Source of the DNA: Propioniciclava soli
GTDB lineage: Bacteria > Actinomycetota > Actinomycetes > Propionibacteriales > Propionibacteriaceae
Length of the DNA stretch: 64,000 nucleotides
Assembly: GCF_014858005.1 (NCBI RefSeq)
Contig: NZ_JACYOT010000001.1
Span: forward strand, 62,001-126,000
Direction: 5' to 3'
Below are positions 41,169 to 49,417 of this stretch, one piece after another. A program made the position numbers and the translations under genes. The notes beneath the pieces are model-generated. The model had not been told where the DNA came from. It saw nothing but the letters and a program-made list of their open reading frames with translations, and made no database searches. The stretch's first letter is position 1. Each line of letters opens with the position of its first letter.

Positions 41169-41597
41169 ATGGACGCCTTTGACGCCGACGTCCTGATCTA
41201 CGCGGCAGTGCCCGACCATGTGCTGGGCCGCCGAGTTCTGCCCCTGCTGCGAAGCGACGCGCCACGCGTCGGCTCGACCGTGCTCCTGCCCGAACTCCTG
41301 AGCAAACCGCTGCGCGAGGGAGCTCATGACCAGGCCGGCGTTCTCGCGGAGGTGCTCGGCCGCCTCACCTTGCTTCCCTGCACCGAGGTCGTCGGGGAGC
41401 TCGCATCGGTTCTGGGGGCGAAGTACAAGCTGAAGGCCGCGGACGCGATCCACCTCGCGACGGCGGTCAACGCCGGTGCCGAGCGCTTCATCACCAACAA
41501 TGCCCGTGACTTCGGCACGTCGATCGCGGAGATTGACATCGTGCGCCCGGCAGCGCTGCCTGATGCGGACGCGCCCCCCGGCCCGGGTGGGATCTGA
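41169..41597 (+). CDS. PIN-domain toxin ribonuclease
   Basis: A 142-residue PIN-domain protein of VapC type. The acidic metal site is visible as FDADVLIYAA (first Asp), LLPELL (Glu), KAADAIHLATAV (Asp) and FITNNARDFG (last Asp). Such toxins cleave specific RNAs with Mg2+. ATG 41169 is 1 bp after the antitoxin stop; an in-frame ATG at 41142 overlaps it but adds residues outside the PIN fold. Length and motifs look intact, unlike the decayed hipBA module at 2.2-2.6 kb. Confidence 0.85.
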   Translation: MDAFDADVLIYAAVPDHVLGRRVLPLLRSDAPRVGSTVLLPELLSKPLREGAHDQAGVLAEVLGRLTLLPCTEVVGELASVLGAKYKLKAADAIHLATAVNAGAERFITNNARDFGTSIAEIDIVRPAALPDADAPPGPGGI

Positions 41598-41600
41598 CGC

Positions 41601-41705
41601 GACGCGTTCGACCAGGCGCACTTCAGCCGCGACTTCCGCCGGGTCACCGGCCTCACCCCGGCGGCCTACGCGAGCCGGCACGGGGCGGCGTCCGCCACCG
41701 GCTGA
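41601..41705 (+). pseudogene. AraC-family C-terminal remnant
   Basis: In frame from 41601 the sequence reads DAFDQAHFSRDFRRVTGLTP then AAYASRHG and a stop at 41703. This is the second HTH helix and end of an AraC/XylS-family regulator (DQAHFSRxFRRxxGxTPxxYR). The rest of the ~250-residue protein is missing and the preceding sequence belongs to the PIN gene, so it is a deletion remnant. Confidence 0.8.
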
Positions 41706-41714
41706 CGGGCCCCC

Positions 41715-42302
41715 TCAGAGGTCGATGCTGACCACGGCTCGGCGCTTCGAGGGCCGGTGCACCACGGTGAACCCGGCGTCGAGGTAGACCTGCAGCGGGC
41801 CGGGATGCTCCTCGCCCCACGTCGCCTGGGCCACGGTGATGGGGTAGGCCTCGAGCCGCCGGGCGCCGCGCTCGCGGGCGAAGCCGACCGACGCGGCGGC
41901 GAGCGCCCGGGCCACGCCCCGGCCGCGCATCCCCACCCGGGTCAGCAGGCACGTCACGGCCCACACCGATGCGTCGTCCCGGTCCTCGCTCCGGCCGCGC
42001 CACGCGGTCTGGTTGGCGTTGCGCACGAGCCCGCCGTACGCCGGCCGCGGGGCGACCGCACACCAGCCACACGGTTCGTCGTCCAGGTAGGCGACCAGCC
42101 CGCTGGTGGTGGACGCCGAGGCGTCCCCGCACGCCGTCTGCTCGCGCAGCCGCTGGGCGCGTTCCTCGACCGGGGTGTTCCCGAAGGCCTCGCCGCGCGC
42201 CAGCCGGTACCGCTGGCACTGGCACTCCGCAGCCGCACCGCGCGTCCCGAACACCGCCGCTATGTCCTCACATGCCGCTTCATTGGCGGGGACGATCAGC
42301 AT
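41715..42302 (-). CDS. GNAT-family N-acetyltransferase
   Basis: A 195-residue GNAT protein starting at ATG 42302. The acetyl-CoA motif is VTCLLTRVGMRGRGVARALAAASVGFARERGARRLEAYPI, shown here in two adjoining pieces, with RxxGxG/A as RVGMRGRG; QVYLDAGFTVVHRPSKRRAVV closes the fold. The N-terminal half has CQCQRYRLARGEAF, typical of a small GNAT subfamily with a Cys-rich start. The substrate is unknown. It is 8 bp downstream of the YdeI-like gene, so probably in the same operon. Confidence 0.85.
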   Translation of the reverse strand: MLIVPANEAACEDIAAVFGTRGAAAECQCQRYRLARGEAFGNTPVEERAQRLREQTACGDASASTTSGLVAYLDDEPCGWCAVAPRPAYGGLVRNANQTAWRGRSEDRDDASVWAVTCLLTRVGMRGRGVARALAAASVGFARERGARRLEAYPITVAQATWGEEHPGPLQVYLDAGFTVVHRPSKRRAVVSIDL

Positions 42303-42309
42303 GGCGCCG

Positions 42310-42573
42310 CTACCCTCCGTCCCTCTCCCGGTGGCTGCAACCGGGCCAGCAACACGGACGCCGCTGCCCCTCCTCCAGCTCCTCCCGGGTGCGGCGGACG
42401 CGCCGCGCGCGCGTCTGTTCCTTCTTGGCGTCCTCGACCCAGCAGATGAATTCGTTGCGGGCCAGCGGGGTGATGTCGTGCCACGCTGCCAGCGCCTCGT
42501 CGTGCGCGGACAGCTCGGTGCGCAGGTCGGCGGGCAACGCATGGACCGTCCCGCCGGGGAGCTTCGTCGTCAC
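42310..42573 (-). CDS. YdeI/OmpD-associated family protein (short form)
   Basis: An 87-residue protein matching the C-terminal part of YdeI/OmpD-associated proteins: LPADLRTELSAHDEALAAWHDITPLARNEFICWVEDAKKEQTRARR, given here over adjoining pieces, then RTREELEEGQRRPCCWPGCSHRER. The Cys-Cys-x3-Cys cluster near the end is usual for the actinobacterial short form. Function is unknown; Gram-negative relatives have been tied to antimicrobial peptide resistance. ATG 42573. It precedes the acetyltransferase and is divergent from the phytase-like gene. Confidence 0.8.
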   Translation of the reverse strand: MTTKLPGGTVHALPADLRTELSAHDEALAAWHDITPLARNEFICWVEDAKKEQTRARRVRRTREELEEGQRRPCCWPGCSHRERDGG

Positions 42574-42624
42574 GCGCTCAGGTTAGTCAGCCGAGGTGCG
42601 ACGAGGAAGGGGGCCGCAACGGGA

Positions 42625-42664
42625 GGCCATCGGCCTGGCCCCCTCCGGGCCCAGGCCGATGGCC
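42625..42664. other. Perfect 14-bp hairpin between divergent genes
   Basis: GGCCATCGGCCTGG (42625-42638) and CCAGGCCGATGGCC (42651-42664) are exact inverse copies around a 12-nt loop, in the 164-bp gap between divergent starts (42573 minus, 42738 plus). It is as strong as any terminator in the window, but no gene ends here. It may be an operator, a 5' UTR structure or a relic. Confidence 0.6.
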
Positions 42665-42737
42665 GACCCCGCCCGTTCATCCAATGCTCATCTCAGGTGA
42701 GTCCCGCGGAGCGCCCGGGTGGCCCTAGCGTCCGACC

Positions 42738-44966
42738 ATGCGCATCCTCCACCGTGCCGCCGCCGGGTTCCTCTCCGCGGCCGTGTGCCTCTCGCTGGCC
42801 GCGACCTCGGCCCCGTCCGCCGCCGCCGCCCCGGCGAAGCAGAAGAACGTCCGCGTCGTCGTTCCCACCCTCGCCGCCCGGGCGACGCTCTCGGCCGACC
42901 ACCTCGAGGAGGGGCCGCCATCGGGGGCGCTCGCGTCCCCGGGCAACGGCCGCCAGGGCCCGTGGCCGGGCCAGGTGATCCCGGGTTTCTCGGCGATGAT
43001 CGAGAACGCCGACGGCACGTTCTGGGGGATGCCCGACAACGGGTTCGGCACCCGCGCCAACTCCGCCGACTTCCTGCTGCGGCTGTACCTGGTGCAGCCG
43101 CACTGGCAGGTCGCCTCGGGCGGCAGCGGCGAGATCGAGGTGCTCTCCCACATCTCGTTGCGCGACCCGCAGCGCCGCGCCGGCTTCCCGCTCGTGAACG
43201 ACGCCACGCCCGAGCGGCTGCTCACGGGAGCGGACTTCGACATCGAGTCGGTCGTGCGCGCCGACGACGGCACGTTCTGGATCGGTGAGGAGTTCGGCCC
43301 GTTCCTGCTGCACTTCTCCGCCGACGGCGTCCTGCTCGCGGCGCCGGTGGCGCTGCCGGGCGGGCTGAAGTCCCCGTCCAGCCCCTTCCTGGCGCCTGGC
43401 GAGACCCCGACCGTCCGCGGGTCCAAGGGGTTCGAGGCACTGGTGGCCCAGGGCCGCTACCTCTACCCGATCCTCGAGGGCTACCTGCCGAACGACACCG
43501 ACAAGCGCCGCCGGATGATCTACCAGTTCGACACCCGCACGGGCACCTACACGCAAAAGACATGGGAGTACCGCGCCGACACCGACGACGCGCTCGTCGG
43601 TGACGCCTTCGCGTTGCGCGGCAACCAGCTGCTCGTGCTCGAGCGCGACGACTTCTGGGGGCCCGAGGCCGTGACCAAGCGCGTCTACCGCGTCAACCTG
43701 GCGAAGACCGAGGCGGGCGGCCACCTGGCCAAGGAACTCGTGGTCGATCTGCTGAAGATCGACAACCCCGATCGCATCGGGATGGAGAACAACGCGGACG
43801 CCTACGGCGTCGGGGAGACGTTCGCGTTCCCGCAGCAGTCGGTGGAGACCGTCGTCCAGTTGCGGGACGGGCGCCTGCTCATCGCCAACGACAACAACTA
43901 CCCCGGCAACGACGCCCGCTACCCGGGCGTCCCGGACGACACGGAGATGATCATCGTCGACCTGCCCACCGTGAAGCGGAAGGCGGACCACACGGTGCCG
44001 GTCGTCGCACACCGGGGGGCGTCCGGCTATCGCCCGGAGCACACGCTGGCCGCCTACCAGCTCGCCATCGAGCAGTGCGCGGACGCGATCGAGCCCGACC
44101 TGGTGATGACGGCCGACGGCGTGCTCGTCGACCGGCACGAGAACGAGATCGGCGGCACCACCGACGTGGCGACGCGGGCCGAGTTCGCCGGACGGCGGAC
44201 GACGAAGACCATCGACGGCACCGCGGTGACTGGGTGGTTCACCGAGGACTTCACGCTGGCCGAGCTGCGGACGCTGCGGGCGAAGGAGCGGCTGCCGCAG
44301 CTGCGCCCGGGCAGTGCGGAGTTCGACGGGCTGTACGTGGTGCCGACGTTCTCCGAGGTGGTCGACCTGGCCCGTCACTCCCGCACGTGCGACGGCCAGC
44401 AGGTGGCCGTGGTGCCGGAGATCAAGCACCCCTCCTACTTCGGGTCCATCGGCTTGGCGATGGAGGACGCCGTCGTCGACACCCTGCGCGCGGCGGGCCT
44501 CAACCGGCGCTCGGCACCCGTGGCGATTCAGAGCTTCGAGGTGAACAACCTCGTGTACCTGAGCCAGCGCTCGCCGGTCACCCTGGTGCAGCTCGTCAAC
44601 TGCTCCGGCGGCCCGGCCGACCGGCCCGAGCTGACGTACGCCCAGATGGTGACGCGGCAGGGGATGCGGAACGTCGCGAGCTACGCCGACAAGATCGGCT
44701 TCTGCAAGGACGTGATGATCCCGCGCCTGGCCGACGGCACCCTCGGACGCCCCACCGCGGCGATCCGCAACGCCCACCGGGCCGGGCTGTCGGTGGTGGG
44801 GTGGACGTTCCGCGCCGAGAACCAGTTCCTGCCGGTGGAGTACCGCTCGAGCGCCAACCCGGCCGACCACGGCGACCTGGCCGCGGAGATCCAAGACTTC
44901 TTGGCGGCGGGCATGGACGAGTTCTTCACCGATCAGCCCGACCTGGGGGTCGCGGCGGTGCGGTGA
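42738..44966 (+). CDS. Secreted phytase-like / glycerophosphodiester phosphodiesterase fusion
   Basis: A 742-residue secreted protein. It starts at ATG 42738 with signal peptide MRILHRAAAGFLSAAVCLSL and an AAAAPA cleavage site near 31. Residues 60-410 are an esterase-like/phytase-like beta-propeller (PGFSAMIENADGTFWGMPDN, FDIESVVRADDGTFWIGEEFGP, ERDDFWG). Residues 425-742 are a GDPD TIM barrel with VVAHRGASGYRPEHT, EPDLVMTADGVLVDRHE, VPEIKHP and MDEFFTDQPDLG, which carry the catalytic His/Glu/Asp residues for hydrolysing glycerophosphodiesters. The fusion suggests scavenging of phosphate from lipids or teichoic-acid-like polymers outside the cell. Confidence 0.9.
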   Translation: MRILHRAAAGFLSAAVCLSLAATSAPSAAAAPAKQKNVRVVVPTLAARATLSADHLEEGPPSGALASPGNGRQGPWPGQVIPGFSAMIENADGTFWGMPDNGFGTRANSADFLLRLYLVQPHWQVASGGSGEIEVLSHISLRDPQRRAGFPLVNDATPERLLTGADFDIESVVRADDGTFWIGEEFGPFLLHFSADGVLLAAPVALPGGLKSPSSPFLAPGETPTVRGSKGFEALVAQGRYLYPILEGYLPNDTDKRRRMIYQFDTRTGTYTQKTWEYRADTDDALVGDAFALRGNQLLVLERDDFWGPEAVTKRVYRVNLAKTEAGGHLAKELVVDLLKIDNPDRIGMENNADAYGVGETFAFPQQSVETVVQLRDGRLLIANDNNYPGNDARYPGVPDDTEMIIVDLPTVKRKADHTVPVVAHRGASGYRPEHTLAAYQLAIEQCADAIEPDLVMTADGVLVDRHENEIGGTTDVATRAEFAGRRTTKTIDGTAVTGWFTEDFTLAELRTLRAKERLPQLRPGSAEFDGLYVVPTFSEVVDLARHSRTCDGQQVAVVPEIKHPSYFGSIGLAMEDAVVDTLRAAGLNRRSAPVAIQSFEVNNLVYLSQRSPVTLVQLVNCSGGPADRPELTYAQMVTRQGMRNVASYADKIGFCKDVMIPRLADGTLGRPTAAIRNAHRAGLSVVGWTFRAENQFLPVEYRSSANPADHGDLAAEIQDFLAAGMDEFFTDQPDLGVAAVR

Positions 44967-44990
44967 GGCCCAGGTGGCCCAGACCGCGCA

Positions 44991-45140
44991 TACCTGGCGC
45001 GGGCGGAGTCCACGTGGCGCGGTCTGGCATCACGTGGCGCGCTCGGACTTCACGTGGCGCAGTGGAACCCACCTGGCGGCCTGTCCAAGGCCCGCCGGGT
45101 GAGCTCCGCTGCGCCACGTGGGGTTGAGGCGCGCCACGTA
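44991..45140. repeat. Mirror-symmetric CACGTG array, copy 2
   Basis: Hexamers at 44991 (TACCTG), 45011, 45031, 45051, 45070 (CACCTG), then 45096 (CGGGTG), 45115 and 45135 give spacings 20, 20, 20, 19, 26, 19, 20. The centre GCGGCCTGTCCAAGGCCCGC matches the other copies. It fills most of the ~310-bp gap between two plus-strand genes (44966 and 45276); the remaining ~130 bp show nothing recognisable. This copy has one extra left unit and lacks the last right unit. Confidence 0.85.
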
Positions 45141-45275
45141 GCCGCCGCGGGCGTCAGGCACCGCGACCGCACCGCCCCGGGCCCTCGAGCTCTCCCTCGT
45201 TTTCCACGCGGGCGCACCGTGGGGACGGCCCCCCACTCAGGATTGTCAGAGCCGCGGGCTAGGCTCGCGGGTGCC

Positions 45276-48200
45276 ATGACGACCTATCCGGACTGGGTGC
45301 GCACCCTCGACGAGAACACCCTGCAGCGCCGCTTCGGGCACGACACGCTGGAGCGCGGCCGGCGGTATGCCGACGAAGGCCGCCTGCAGCGCATCCGGCG
45401 GGCGGACAATCTGGTGATGGCCGCGGTGCGCGGCTCGCAGTTCCAGACCTACCAGACCTCGGTGGTCTGCCAGGCGGGGCCGGCGTCGCTGGTCGCGACC
45501 TGCACGTGCCCGGTGCGCCGTGACTGCAAGCACGCGGCGGCGCTCATCGTCCACATGCGCGAGGCCCAACCGCGGCGTGAGGTGTCCGGCTGGCAGCAGG
45601 TGCTCGATCCGCTGCTGACGCGGGCGGCGTCCGCCCGGGGTGGCACCCCGTTGGCGTTGCAGGTCGACGACGACGTCCAGGGCATCAGCCTGCGCCCGCT
45701 GCGCCTCGGGGCGCGGAACACGTGGGTGAAGTCAGGCGCGACGTGGGCCGACCTGCGCGGGCCGGAGGCTGCCTCGTTCGACCAGGCGCAGCTCGCGGCG
45801 CTGGTGGGGCTGCTGGAATCGCGCCGCCGCAACGACTTCTACTACGGCCACCGCGTGGACGCCCTGCCCCTGGCCGAGCTACGGCCCGACGCGTGGGGCG
45901 TCCTGGAGCGGGCCGTCACCGCCGGCGTCCGGCTGCTGGGTGGGGAGGACCGGATGCGCCGCCGCATGCCCGACCCACTGCTGGCGAGTGAGCCGTTCGT
46001 GCCCGCGATGCGGGTCGACAGGGCCGACGAGGGCCTGCGGGTCACGCCCGCGTTGGCAGGCAATGAGGAGATCGGCCCGCTCGACGGGGTGTCGTTCATC
46101 GGACGCCCCCCGCACGGTGTCAGTGCCAAGACGCCTGAGGGACGCCTCGTGCTCAGCCGGTTGAGTCGCCCGCTCGACCAGGCCGAGGCGCGGTTGTTCG
46201 AGGGGGGAGCGATGGCGATCCCCGCCGCGGACATCCCCCTGTTCGCCGCCGGTTTCCTGCCCCAGTTGCAGGATCGGCTGGCCGTCCGGGTCGACCCGGA
46301 GCTGGACCTGCCCACCGCGCAGCCGCCGCGGTTGCTCTGTCGGGTCACGTTCTCCGATCGGCGCGCCCAGGTGGCGTGGGGGTTCGCCTACCGGGTCGGC
46401 ACCGAGGTCCACGAGCTGGGGGTGCGACCGGCGGCGTCCGACCCGCCGTTGCGCGACGCCGGAGCCGAGGCCGCGCTCGCGGCGTCCGTGCCGCAGGGGC
46501 CGTGGCGCACCGGGGGTGCGCTGCCGGAGCTGCACGAGACCACGGTGATCGGCCGCGGGCTCATCGCGTTCACCACCGATGTGCTGCCGGGGTTGCTGGA
46601 GCGCGACGACGTCGACGTCACGCTCACCGGCGAGCCGCCGACCTTCACCGAAGCCGAGGAGGCGCCGCGCGTCGAGCTCACCGTGACCGACTCCGAGGTG
46701 GGGGACTGGTTCGACCTCGGCGTCGAGGTGTGGGTCGGGGACGAGCGGGTGCCGTTCGGGATGCTGTTCGCCGCGCTGTCGGTGGGTCAGGACCACCTGA
46801 TTCTGGAATCGGGCACCTGGTTCGACCTGGCGATCCCGGAGCTGGAGGAGCTGCGGGCGCTCATCGATGAGGCCCGCGAGCTCGTCGACCACGACGGCGA
46901 CACCTTCCACCTACGGCCCGAGCACGCCGGGTTGTGGGAGGAGCTGGTCGGGCTGGGCGTCGTGGGGGAGCAGTCCGCGGCGTGGCAGGAGGCCGTGACC
47001 GCGCTGCTCGACGTCGAATCGCTGCCGGAGGTGGCACCGCCGGTGGGGTTGCGTGCTGAGTTGCGCCCTTACCAGTTGACGGGATTCCGCTGGCTGTCGC
47101 TGCTGTGGCGCTCCCGGTTGGGCGGCATCTTGGCCGACGAGATGGGGCTCGGCAAGACCCTGCAGGCCTTGGCGATGGCGCAGTCGGCGTTCGAGGCCGG
47201 TGAGCTGGAGCGGCCGATGCTGGTGGTGGCACCCACCTCGGTGATCGGCACGTGGGCGTCCGAGGCCGCCCGGTTCACGCCCGACCTGCGGGTGGTGGCG
47301 GTCGACGGCACGGTCAAGCGGCGCGGGCACACGCTGGCCGAGGCGATCGAGGGGGCGCACGTCGTCGTGACGTCCTACACACTGTTGCGGCTGGAGGCGG
47401 ACGCCTACGCCGAGCAGCCCTGGTCGGCGGTGATGCTGGACGAGGCGCAGTTCGTGAAGAACCACAGCTCGCAGGCGTACAAGGCGGTCCGGCGGCTGCG
47501 GGCGCGCATGAAGGTGGCGCTGACCGGCACCCCGCTGGAGAACAACCTGATGGACCTGTGGTCGCTGCTGTCGATCACCGCGCCGGGGCTGTTTGTCGAC
47601 CCGAAGACGTTCACCGACACCTATCGCAAGCCGATCGAGAACGGTGACGCTGAGGTGTTGGCCCGGTTGCACCGTCGGATTCGGCCGCTGATCCTGCGGC
47701 GCACGAAGGCGGCCGTGGCGAAGGAGTTGCCCGACAAGCAGGAGCAGGTGCTGCCCATCGAGCTGAGCCCGGCGCACCGCAAGCTCTACGACAAGCACCT
47801 GGCGCGCGAGCGGCAGAAGGTGCTGGGCCTGGTGGGGGATCTGGCGCGCAACCGGATCACGATCCTGCGGTCGCTGACGCTGCTGCGGCAGCTGGCGCTG
47901 GCACCCGTGTTGGTGGACGAGAGCTATCCGGAGGCCTCGGCCAAGGTCGACGCCCTGGTCGAGCGGCTGGGCGAGGTCATCTCGGAGGGTCACCGGGCGC
48001 TGGTGTTCAGCCAGTTCACCGGGTTCCTGGGGTTGGTGCGGCGGCGGCTGGAGGCGGAGGGCATCGCGTTGGAGTACCTGGACGGCCGGACGCGTGACCG
48101 CGCGGCGCGGATCGCATCATTCCGGGAGGGCGAGGCGCCGGTGTTCCTGATCTCGCTGAAGGCCGGGGGGTTCGGGCTCACGTTGACCGAGGCCGACTAC

Positions 48201-48443
48201 GTGTTCATCCTCGACCCGTGGTGGAACCCGGCCGCGGAGTCGCAGGCCGTCGACCGTACCCACCGCATCGGGCAGGACAAGCCGGTCAACGTCTACCGCC
48301 TCGTCGCGGCCGACACCATCGAGGAGAAGGTCGTCGCCCTGCAGGAGACCAAGCGCCACCTGTTCGACCAGGTGGTCGGGCAGGCGTCCGACATTGCGGC
48401 TCCGTTGAGCGCCGCCGACATCCGGGGGTTGCTGGACGCCTGA
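45276..48443 (+). CDS. SWIM zinc finger / SNF2-family helicase
   Basis: A 1055-residue Swi2/Snf2 ATPase starting at ATG 45276. A SWIM zinc finger lies near 72-90 (CTCPVRRDCKHAAAL, the CxCx6CxH pattern). A ~500-residue variable region follows. The helicase core begins near 590 (LRPYQLTGFRWLSLLW), with Walker A DEMGLGKT near 620, LDEAQFVKN near 722 (DEAQ box), LTGTPLENN, then the second RecA lobe LVFSQFTGFLGLVRRRLEAEG, LKAGGFGLTLTEADYVF and HRIGQDKPVNVYRL. Relatives act on DNA-protein complexes in repair or transcription recycling; the exact role is unknown. Confidence 0.92.
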   Translation: MTTYPDWVRTLDENTLQRRFGHDTLERGRRYADEGRLQRIRRADNLVMAAVRGSQFQTYQTSVVCQAGPASLVATCTCPVRRDCKHAAALIVHMREAQPRREVSGWQQVLDPLLTRAASARGGTPLALQVDDDVQGISLRPLRLGARNTWVKSGATWADLRGPEAASFDQAQLAALVGLLESRRRNDFYYGHRVDALPLAELRPDAWGVLERAVTAGVRLLGGEDRMRRRMPDPLLASEPFVPAMRVDRADEGLRVTPALAGNEEIGPLDGVSFIGRPPHGVSAKTPEGRLVLSRLSRPLDQAEARLFEGGAMAIPAADIPLFAAGFLPQLQDRLAVRVDPELDLPTAQPPRLLCRVTFSDRRAQVAWGFAYRVGTEVHELGVRPAASDPPLRDAGAEAALAASVPQGPWRTGGALPELHETTVIGRGLIAFTTDVLPGLLERDDVDVTLTGEPPTFTEAEEAPRVELTVTDSEVGDWFDLGVEVWVGDERVPFGMLFAALSVGQDHLILESGTWFDLAIPELEELRALIDEARELVDHDGDTFHLRPEHAGLWEELVGLGVVGEQSAAWQEAVTALLDVESLPEVAPPVGLRAELRPYQLTGFRWLSLLWRSRLGGILADEMGLGKTLQALAMAQSAFEAGELERPMLVVAPTSVIGTWASEAARFTPDLRVVAVDGTVKRRGHTLAEAIEGAHVVVTSYTLLRLEADAYAEQPWSAVMLDEAQFVKNHSSQAYKAVRRLRARMKVALTGTPLENNLMDLWSLLSITAPGLFVDPKTFTDTYRKPIENGDAEVLARLHRRIRPLILRRTKAAVAKELPDKQEQVLPIELSPAHRKLYDKHLARERQKVLGLVGDLARNRITILRSLTLLRQLALAPVLVDESYPEASAKVDALVERLGEVISEGHRALVFSQFTGFLGLVRRRLEAEGIALEYLDGRTRDRAARIASFREGEAPVFLISLKAGGFGLTLTEADYVFILDPWWNPAAESQAVDRTHRIGQDKPVNVYRLVAADTIEEKVVALQETKRHLFDQVVGQASDIAAPLSAADIRGLLDA

Positions 48444-48454
48444 GGCGGTCCCCC

Positions 48455-48660
48455 TCAGCCCGGGAGGATCAGCGCGGGACGCTCACGCCCCGCGCGGTCG
48501 TGCGTTCCAGATGCCCACCTGCGAAGTCCCAGCGCTGCGGGATGTGTCGCGGACGCGGCCAGATCGGCCTGCTCCAGCGGAGCGGTCTCGGCGACGGGGA
48601 TGGTGGCTTGGCGGCGAGGTCGCACGGTGATGGCCAGCTTGCTCCACCAGTGCTCGACAG
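48455..48660 (-). pseudogene. Possible coding remnant
   Basis: On the minus strand an open frame from the repeat array to 48455 encodes VEHWWSKLAITVRPRRQATI then PVAETAPLEQADLAA and ends ALILPG. The composition looks more protein-like than random high-GC sequence, but there is no start, no ribosome-binding site and no family I recognise. It may be the 3' relic of a gene cut by the array insertion. The remainder of this ~500-bp gap is the array plus ~110 bp without features. Confidence 0.25.
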
Positions 48661-48666
48661 CTGTGC

Positions 48667-48830
48667 CGGCCCACGTGGCGCACCTCAGGCCCACGTGTCG
48701 CACCTCAGCCCCACGTGGCGCAGTGCAACTGACGTGGCGGCCCGTGCAAGGCCCTCCACGTGAGCGGCGCTGTGCCACGTGAAGCGTGGGTGCGCCAGGT
48801 GACGCGGAGAGGCGCCACGTGGAGGGGTCA
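48667..48830. repeat. Mirror-symmetric CACGTG array, copy 3
   Basis: Hexamers at 48672, 48692, 48712, 48731 (GACGTG), then 48757, 48776, 48796 (CAGGTG), 48816 give spacings 20, 20, 19, 26, 19, 20, 20, identical to copy 1. The centre is GCGGCCCGTGCAAGGCCCTC. It lies in the gap between the helicase (ends 48443) and the convergent HsmA-like gene (ends 48944). Confidence 0.9.
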
Positions 48831-48943
48831 TGGCCGCCGCGGGCGTCCCACCCCCGGGGCTTGCCCAATTGGACCCGAGCACATGGCGCCATGGCACCGT
48901 TTCCTCGGGGCCAAATGCCCCGTGGGGCAGGAGACCAGCCCGG

Positions 48944-49339
48944 TCAGAGCATGGCGCCGATCATGCCGGTGAAGTACGGGATCAGCCAGATGGCCCACAC
49001 GATCACCGACAACCGGTGGAAGGTGCGCAGCTCGGCGTCCCGGTTGCGGACGAGCACGACCACGGCCCACAGGAAGTGCACGGCCATCAGCACGAGTGCG
49101 ATGAGCCCGGTCACGGCCATGACGTTCATCAGGACGCCGCCGGTCGCGGTCGCGCTGTCGTGCGTGCCGGCCTGCGCGATGAGGGACATGAGCCACGTGC
49201 CGGAGGCGTCGAAGGCCAGCCCGGCTCCAAACAGCACGACGTGGAAGGGGCGCAGGCGTCCGGCGATGCGCTCGGCCCACACGCCGGCGGTGTAGGCGAC
49301 CAACGCCAGGGAGATGAGAATGATGGCAGCAACAAGCAT
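48944..49339 (-). CDS. HsmA-family (TIGR03987-like) membrane protein
   Basis: A 131-residue protein with four membrane helices at about 2-20, 30-52, 68-95 and 105-128. The N-terminus MLVAAIILISLALVAYTAGVWAER, given as one helix, is followed by LRPFHVVLFGAGLAFDASGT and LRTFHRLSVIVWAIWLIPYF. The conserved His, Asp and Thr in these helices match the small HsmA/TIGR03987 membrane family. Function is not established. ATG 49339 has no strong ribosome-binding site. It is preceded by the P450 gene on the same strand. Confidence 0.75.
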   Translation of the reverse strand: MLVAAIILISLALVAYTAGVWAERIAGRLRPFHVVLFGAGLAFDASGTWLMSLIAQAGTHDSATATGGVLMNVMAVTGLIALVLMAVHFLWAVVVLVRNRDAELRTFHRLSVIVWAIWLIPYFTGMIGAML

Positions 49340-49417
49340 GCCTCCACCCTCGCCTGAGCAGGGGTTTCACCGACACCGCCGGGCATCCATCCTTCGATGG
49401 ACCCCCGGATGCCGGGG

